Shown here in pieces: positions 61,330-64,000 of a stretch of DNA of 64,000 nucleotides. Position numbers and translations under genes: made by a program. Numbering within the stretch: position 1 is the stretch's first letter; the number at the start of each line of letters is the position of its first letter. The notes under the pieces were generated by a model. It did no database searches. It saw only the letters and a program-made list of their open reading frames with translations, and was not told where the DNA came from. This DNA is from CAZNPH01 sp964574985 (GTDB lineage: Bacteria; Bacteroidota; Bacteroidia; Bacteroidales; SM23-62). The stretch spans positions 1 through 64,000 of the forward strand of contig CAZNPH010000014.1 of NCBI GenBank assembly GCA_964574985.1. The letters are read 5' to 3'.

Positions 61330-62270
61330 AGCTTCAATCCGTATAACATGACCAAATATACTATATAAACCATCAGCATGGCAACCCCTTTGCTCCTGCC
61401 GATCCTGGAACTGTTGGCCGGCATCATGAAAAGAAACAGCATTAATGCAATGCCCAGCAACCAGAAAATATCAAATTCCAGTACACGCGGATTGATGGCA
61501 ACAGGACGGACAAGGGAGGTAATCCCCAGTACGCTGAAAATATTAAAAATATTGGAGCCAATGATGTTTCCGATGGAAATATCGCTCTCCCGTCTGATGG
61601 AAGCCATGCCGGAAGCAGCCAGTTCGGGTACGCTGGTGCCCAGTGCCACCAGGGAGACGGAAATGACCCTTTCGCTTACCCCCAAAAACCTGGCGATCAC
61701 TACCGCGTTCCCGATCAGCAGATCGGCCCCGTAAGCCAGGCCGGCACAGGAAGCAACGATCATGATCACAGCAAATAGCAGCGGGAGTTTCGGTCCTATA
61801 TACTGATCCGTATTGTTTTTTCCCTTTCTTCTGGCCACCCTGACAGAAAAAAACACGAACACGGTCAGAAGGAGGACAAATACAAAACCCTCAAAAGATC
61901 CGAGAATCCTGTTCAGGACAAATAAATACAAAAGCAGGGAACTTCCCATCATCACGGGCCAGTCAACCACTACGGAAGTGCGGTTGACGGGTATGGGACG
62001 GAAAATCGCCGTAACCGCCAGGACCAGGCCGATATTGGCAATGTTGGAACCGATGACATTGTACACCGATATATCATGGTATCCCAGGAGGGCGGCCCTC
62101 AGGCTTACCAGCAATTCAGGTGCGGAGGTACCGAAAGCCACAACGGTCATACCCACCACCAAAGTGGATATCCTGAACCTTCTTGCGATGGAAACACTTC
62201 CCCTGACCAGATAATACCCGCTGAAAATCAGCAATGTAATACCCACCAACAACAACAGGAAGTGTCTCAT
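61326..62270 (-). CDS. Sodium/calcium exchanger family protein (YrbG-like)
   Basis: This 314-residue membrane protein has ten or eleven hydrophobic helices and the two inverted alpha repeats of the CaCA family. The first is VVAFGTSAPELLVSL followed by VIGSNIANIGLVL, and the second LVALGTSVPELAASG followed by NIIGSNIFNIFSVLG. These GTS(A/V)PE and GSN motifs bind the cations. It would exchange Ca2+ for Na+ across the inner membrane. The start MRHFLLLLVG was preferred to one 17 codons upstream because the shorter form begins directly with the first helix. Its stop overlaps the lolD start. Confidence 0.9.
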   Translation of the reverse strand: MRHFLLLLVGITLLIFSGYYLVRGSVSIARRFRISTLVVGMTVVAFGTSAPELLVSLRAALLGYHDISVYNVIGSNIANIGLVLAVTAIFRPIPVNRTSVVVDWPVMMGSSLLLYLFVLNRILGSFEGFVFVLLLTVFVFFSVRVARRKGKNNTDQYIGPKLPLLFAVIMIVASCAGLAYGADLLIGNAVVIARFLGVSERVISVSLVALGTSVPELAASGMASIRRESDISIGNIIGSNIFNIFSVLGITSLVRPVAINPRVLEFDIFWLLGIALMLFLFMMPANSSRIGRSKGVAMLMVYIVYLVMLYGLKL

Positions 62271-62333
62271 ATACAAATGAAATTGAACGGGATGGCGGGA
62301 AACTGGATGATGATCAAGCAACCGGGCTCCCGG

Positions 62334-62609
62334 TTATTCAATGTCTTTGCTTAGTTTGTTGAAATCTTTGGTTACATCGTCGGCACTTTTGTTGATGTCT
62401 TTTTTGATATCATCAAAATCCTTCTTCAACTCAGGCGTACTTTCATTGATCTCTCTTTTGATATCATCGGTCGCTTTCCGGAATTCCCTCAAGCCTTTTC
62501 CCAATCCTCTGGCCATTTCAGGGATCTTCCTGGACCCGAACAATAACAGGGCGATCAGGAACAAAAAGAAAAATTCCTGTCCGCTGATGAATAAGACCAA
62601 ACCTTTCAT
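62334..62609 (-). CDS. tatA: Twin-arginine translocase subunit TatA
   Basis: This 91-residue protein has the TatA plan: one N-terminal membrane helix (EFFFLFLIALLLFGSRKIPE), with the conserved Phe-Gly hinge and the following amphipathic helix (MARGLGKGLREFRKATDD), then a long Lys/Asp-rich helical tail with an about 11-residue KKDxx repeat feel (DDIKREINE, DDIKKDINK, DDVTKDFNK). It forms the translocation pore for folded proteins. Several Tat substrates (Gfo/Idh/MocA and UxuA-like proteins) are encoded in this same window. No tatC is visible nearby. Confidence 0.92.
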   Translation of the reverse strand: MKGLVLFISGQEFFFLFLIALLLFGSRKIPEMARGLGKGLREFRKATDDIKREINESTPELKKDFDDIKKDINKSADDVTKDFNKLSKDIE

Positions 62610-62668
62610 GGCTTTATCATTGTTTACAACAAAGATATTTAGTTTCCTTCAATTATAAAAGCAACCCG

Positions 62669-64000
62669 TCAGGCTCTTTTTTTCACGTGCGCAAGTGCGG
62701 TTTTTCCGGATTTGATGACCGAATCATAAACCACAGGGGTGGCAATGAACAGGGATGAATAAGTCCCCACCACAACACCCACCAGCAGAGCAAATGTAAA
62801 ACCGCGGATCACTTCCCCTCCGAAAAGGAATATGGACAGCAGGACAAAGAAAGTGCTCAGCGATGTGCTGAAGGTACGGCTTATCGTACTGTTGAGGGCC
62901 ATATTTATAATTTCCCTGTTCTCACGTTTTTTGTACATGCCCACATATTCCCTGATCCGGTCAAATACCACCACCGTATCGTTGATGGAATAACCAATCA
63001 CCGTGAGGATGGCGGCAATAAATGCCTGGTCGATCTCCAGGGAAAAAGGCATCAGTCCGTAAAAAACAGAGAATATTCCCAGAACAATCAGAACATCGTG
63101 GATCAGCGCGGTCAGGGCCCCGAGGCCAAACTGCCAGTTCCTGAACCTCAACAGGATATACATAAAGATGATCACCAGGGAAAACAACAGGGCCCAGACA
63201 GCCTGCACCTTGATGTCATCGGCAATGGTGGGACCGACTTTCTGGGAACTCTGCCTGTAATCCTGCAAAAATTCATCCATGGACACATCCTCTCCGATGA
63301 CCGGGAGCAGGCCCTGGTACAATTTTTCTTCCACTTCTTCATCCACAGAGGCATCTTCCTCATCGATCCTGTATTTGGTGGTGATCCTGACCTGATTCTC
63401 AGATCCGTAAGTAATAACCTCGGGGGGCTGGCCGAAAACGGATTCCAGATTTGCCTGGATATTGACGGTGCTGACCGGTTCGTCAAAACGCACCACAAAT
63501 GTCCTTCCCCCTGTGAAATCGACCCCCTGGTTCAATCCCCGGGTGACCAGGGATACAATGCCAATGGTGACCAGCACCCCTGAAATGACATAAAACACTT
63601 TCCGCCTTTCCACAAAGGGTATGTTCATGTTCCTGAAAGCATTCCGGGTGAGTTTGGTGGCAAAGGTAAGTACACGGTTCCGGGTCAGTATCCGTTCATA
63701 TACCAGGCGGGTAATGAAAATGGCGGAAAACAAAGAAGTACAGATCCCGATCACCAGGGTGGTGGCAAATCCCTTGATGGGCCCTGTGCCGAAAATCAAC
63801 AGGATGATGCCGGTCAGCAGGGTGGTCACATTGGCATCGATGATCGCCGAATAGGCATTTTTATAACCATCGGCGATGGCCAGCTTCAATCCTTTCCCCG
63901 CGGTGATCTCCTCCCGGATCCGCTCATAGATCAGCACATTGGCATCCACCGACATGCCGATGGTCAGCACGATACCGGCAATCCCCGGCAGGGTGAGCAC
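62669..64000 (-). CDS. secDF: SecDF protein-export fusion, 3' part (cut by the window edge)
   Basis: The visible 443 residues run out of the window on the right, so the N-terminal SecD part is missing. The left-over SecD end shows GIVLTIGMSVDANVLIYERI and the next helices. A SecF half follows from about residue 130 (VDFTGGRTFVVRF, ALIHDVLIVLGIF, TVIGYSINDTVVVFDRIREY). The D-x-N and D-x-V motifs are the conserved TM4/TM10 sites that use the proton motive force. The fusion of SecD and SecF in one gene is the usual form in Bacteroidota. It assists export of proteins through SecYEG. The stop lies 59 bases before the TatA gene start. Confidence 0.93.
   Translation of the reverse strand: MLTLPGIAGIVLTIGMSVDANVLIYERIREEITAGKGLKLAIADGYKNAYSAIIDANVTTLLTGIILLIFGTGPIKGFATTLVIGICTSLFSAIFITRLVYERILTRNRVLTFATKLTRNAFRNMNIPFVERRKVFYVISGVLVTIGIVSLVTRGLNQGVDFTGGRTFVVRFDEPVSTVNIQANLESVFGQPPEVITYGSENQVRITTKYRIDEEDASVDEEVEEKLYQGLLPVIGEDVSMDEFLQDYRQSSQKVGPTIADDIKVQAVWALLFSLVIIFMYILLRFRNWQFGLGALTALIHDVLIVLGIFSVFYGLMPFSLEIDQAFIAAILTVIGYSINDTVVVFDRIREYVGMYKKRENREIINMALNSTISRTFSTSLSTFFVLLSIFLFGGEVIRGFTFALLVGVVVGTYSSLFIATPVVYDSVIKSGKTALAHVKKRA

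Noticed and set aside
1..64000. CRISPR array, rRNA operon or complete insertion sequence
   Set aside because: No regularly spaced repeats, no rRNA-like stretch and no transposase gene were seen on either strand.

Overview
The window looks like chromosome of a saccharolytic member of the Bacteroidota, probably near the Bacteroidales/Marinilabiliales. The support is family content: a DUF3078 outer-membrane protein, a SecDF fusion, a TIGR02757 protein, several exported DUF1080, ThuA and Gfo/Idh/MocA sugar proteins, and TAnnTTTG-type -7 promoter boxes. Most of the window has even, moderately GC-rich coding sequence. Two stretches, about 46.2-51.06 kb and about 57.95-60.3 kb, are visibly AT-rich and look foreign.

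Layout. 0-5.9 kb: a tripartite RND efflux operon (adaptor, inner-membrane pump, TolC-like channel). 5.9-6.6 kb: a DUF1080 lipoprotein. 6.9-11.5 kb: a three-gene base-excision-repair operon (Fpg glycosylase, PolX polymerase/PHP nuclease, LigA ligase). 11.5-12.3 kb: gene debris, including a broken DUF4143-type ATPase. 12.5-22 kb: a stand-alone GMP-synthase ATPase subunit, a secreted glycosidase-like protein, a DUF3078 protein, a TPR protein, a TspO-like membrane protein, a methyltransferase and a second DUF1080 protein. 22.3-28.4 kb: tRNA-Phe, then an AraC regulator divergent from an exported sugar-catabolic operon (fucose-isomerase-like, ThuA-PmoA fusion, Gfo/Idh/MocA). 28.5-32.6 kb: an M16 peptidase, a CarH-like B12/MerR regulator, an ECF sigma factor, a VanZ-like protein and a thioredoxin lipoprotein. 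32.7-44.4 kb: an alpha-glucan/trehalose cluster (GlgE, TreS-maltokinase fusion, GlgB, a treZ relic, a GH57/DUF3536 protein, a small conserved protein, MalQ).

44.6-52.2 kb: tRNA-Gly, another Gfo/Idh/MocA protein and tRNA-Leu(UAA). The 3' end of tRNA-Leu carries a compact (about 4.85 kb) integrated element bounded by 16-bp direct repeats. It encodes a tyrosine integrase, an excisionase-like HTH protein, a probable phage/plasmid II/X-family replication protein and three unrecognised proteins. Its integration gave the neighbouring mannonate-dehydratase-like gene a new C-terminus. 52.5-57.9 kb: a GH78 rhamnosidase and MutS.

57.9-60.7 kb: an AT-rich islet with a HEPN-like protein, an unrecognised partner and a SecB-like chaperone frame, the last interrupted by a stop at codon 4. 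This arrangement recalls toxin-antitoxin-chaperone systems. Next to it lies a complete TIGR02757 gene beside the wreck of a second, native-looking copy, which suggests xenologous replacement. 60.7-64 kb: housekeeping export and envelope genes (LolD, a Na+/Ca2+ exchanger, TatA and a SecDF cut by the window edge).

The strongest candidates for something undescribed are the HEPN/partner/SecB-like operon and the small integrative element. The CarH-like regulator is also notable, with matching palindromes at its own promoter and upstream of the sigma factor. No CRISPR array, rRNA or complete insertion sequence was seen.
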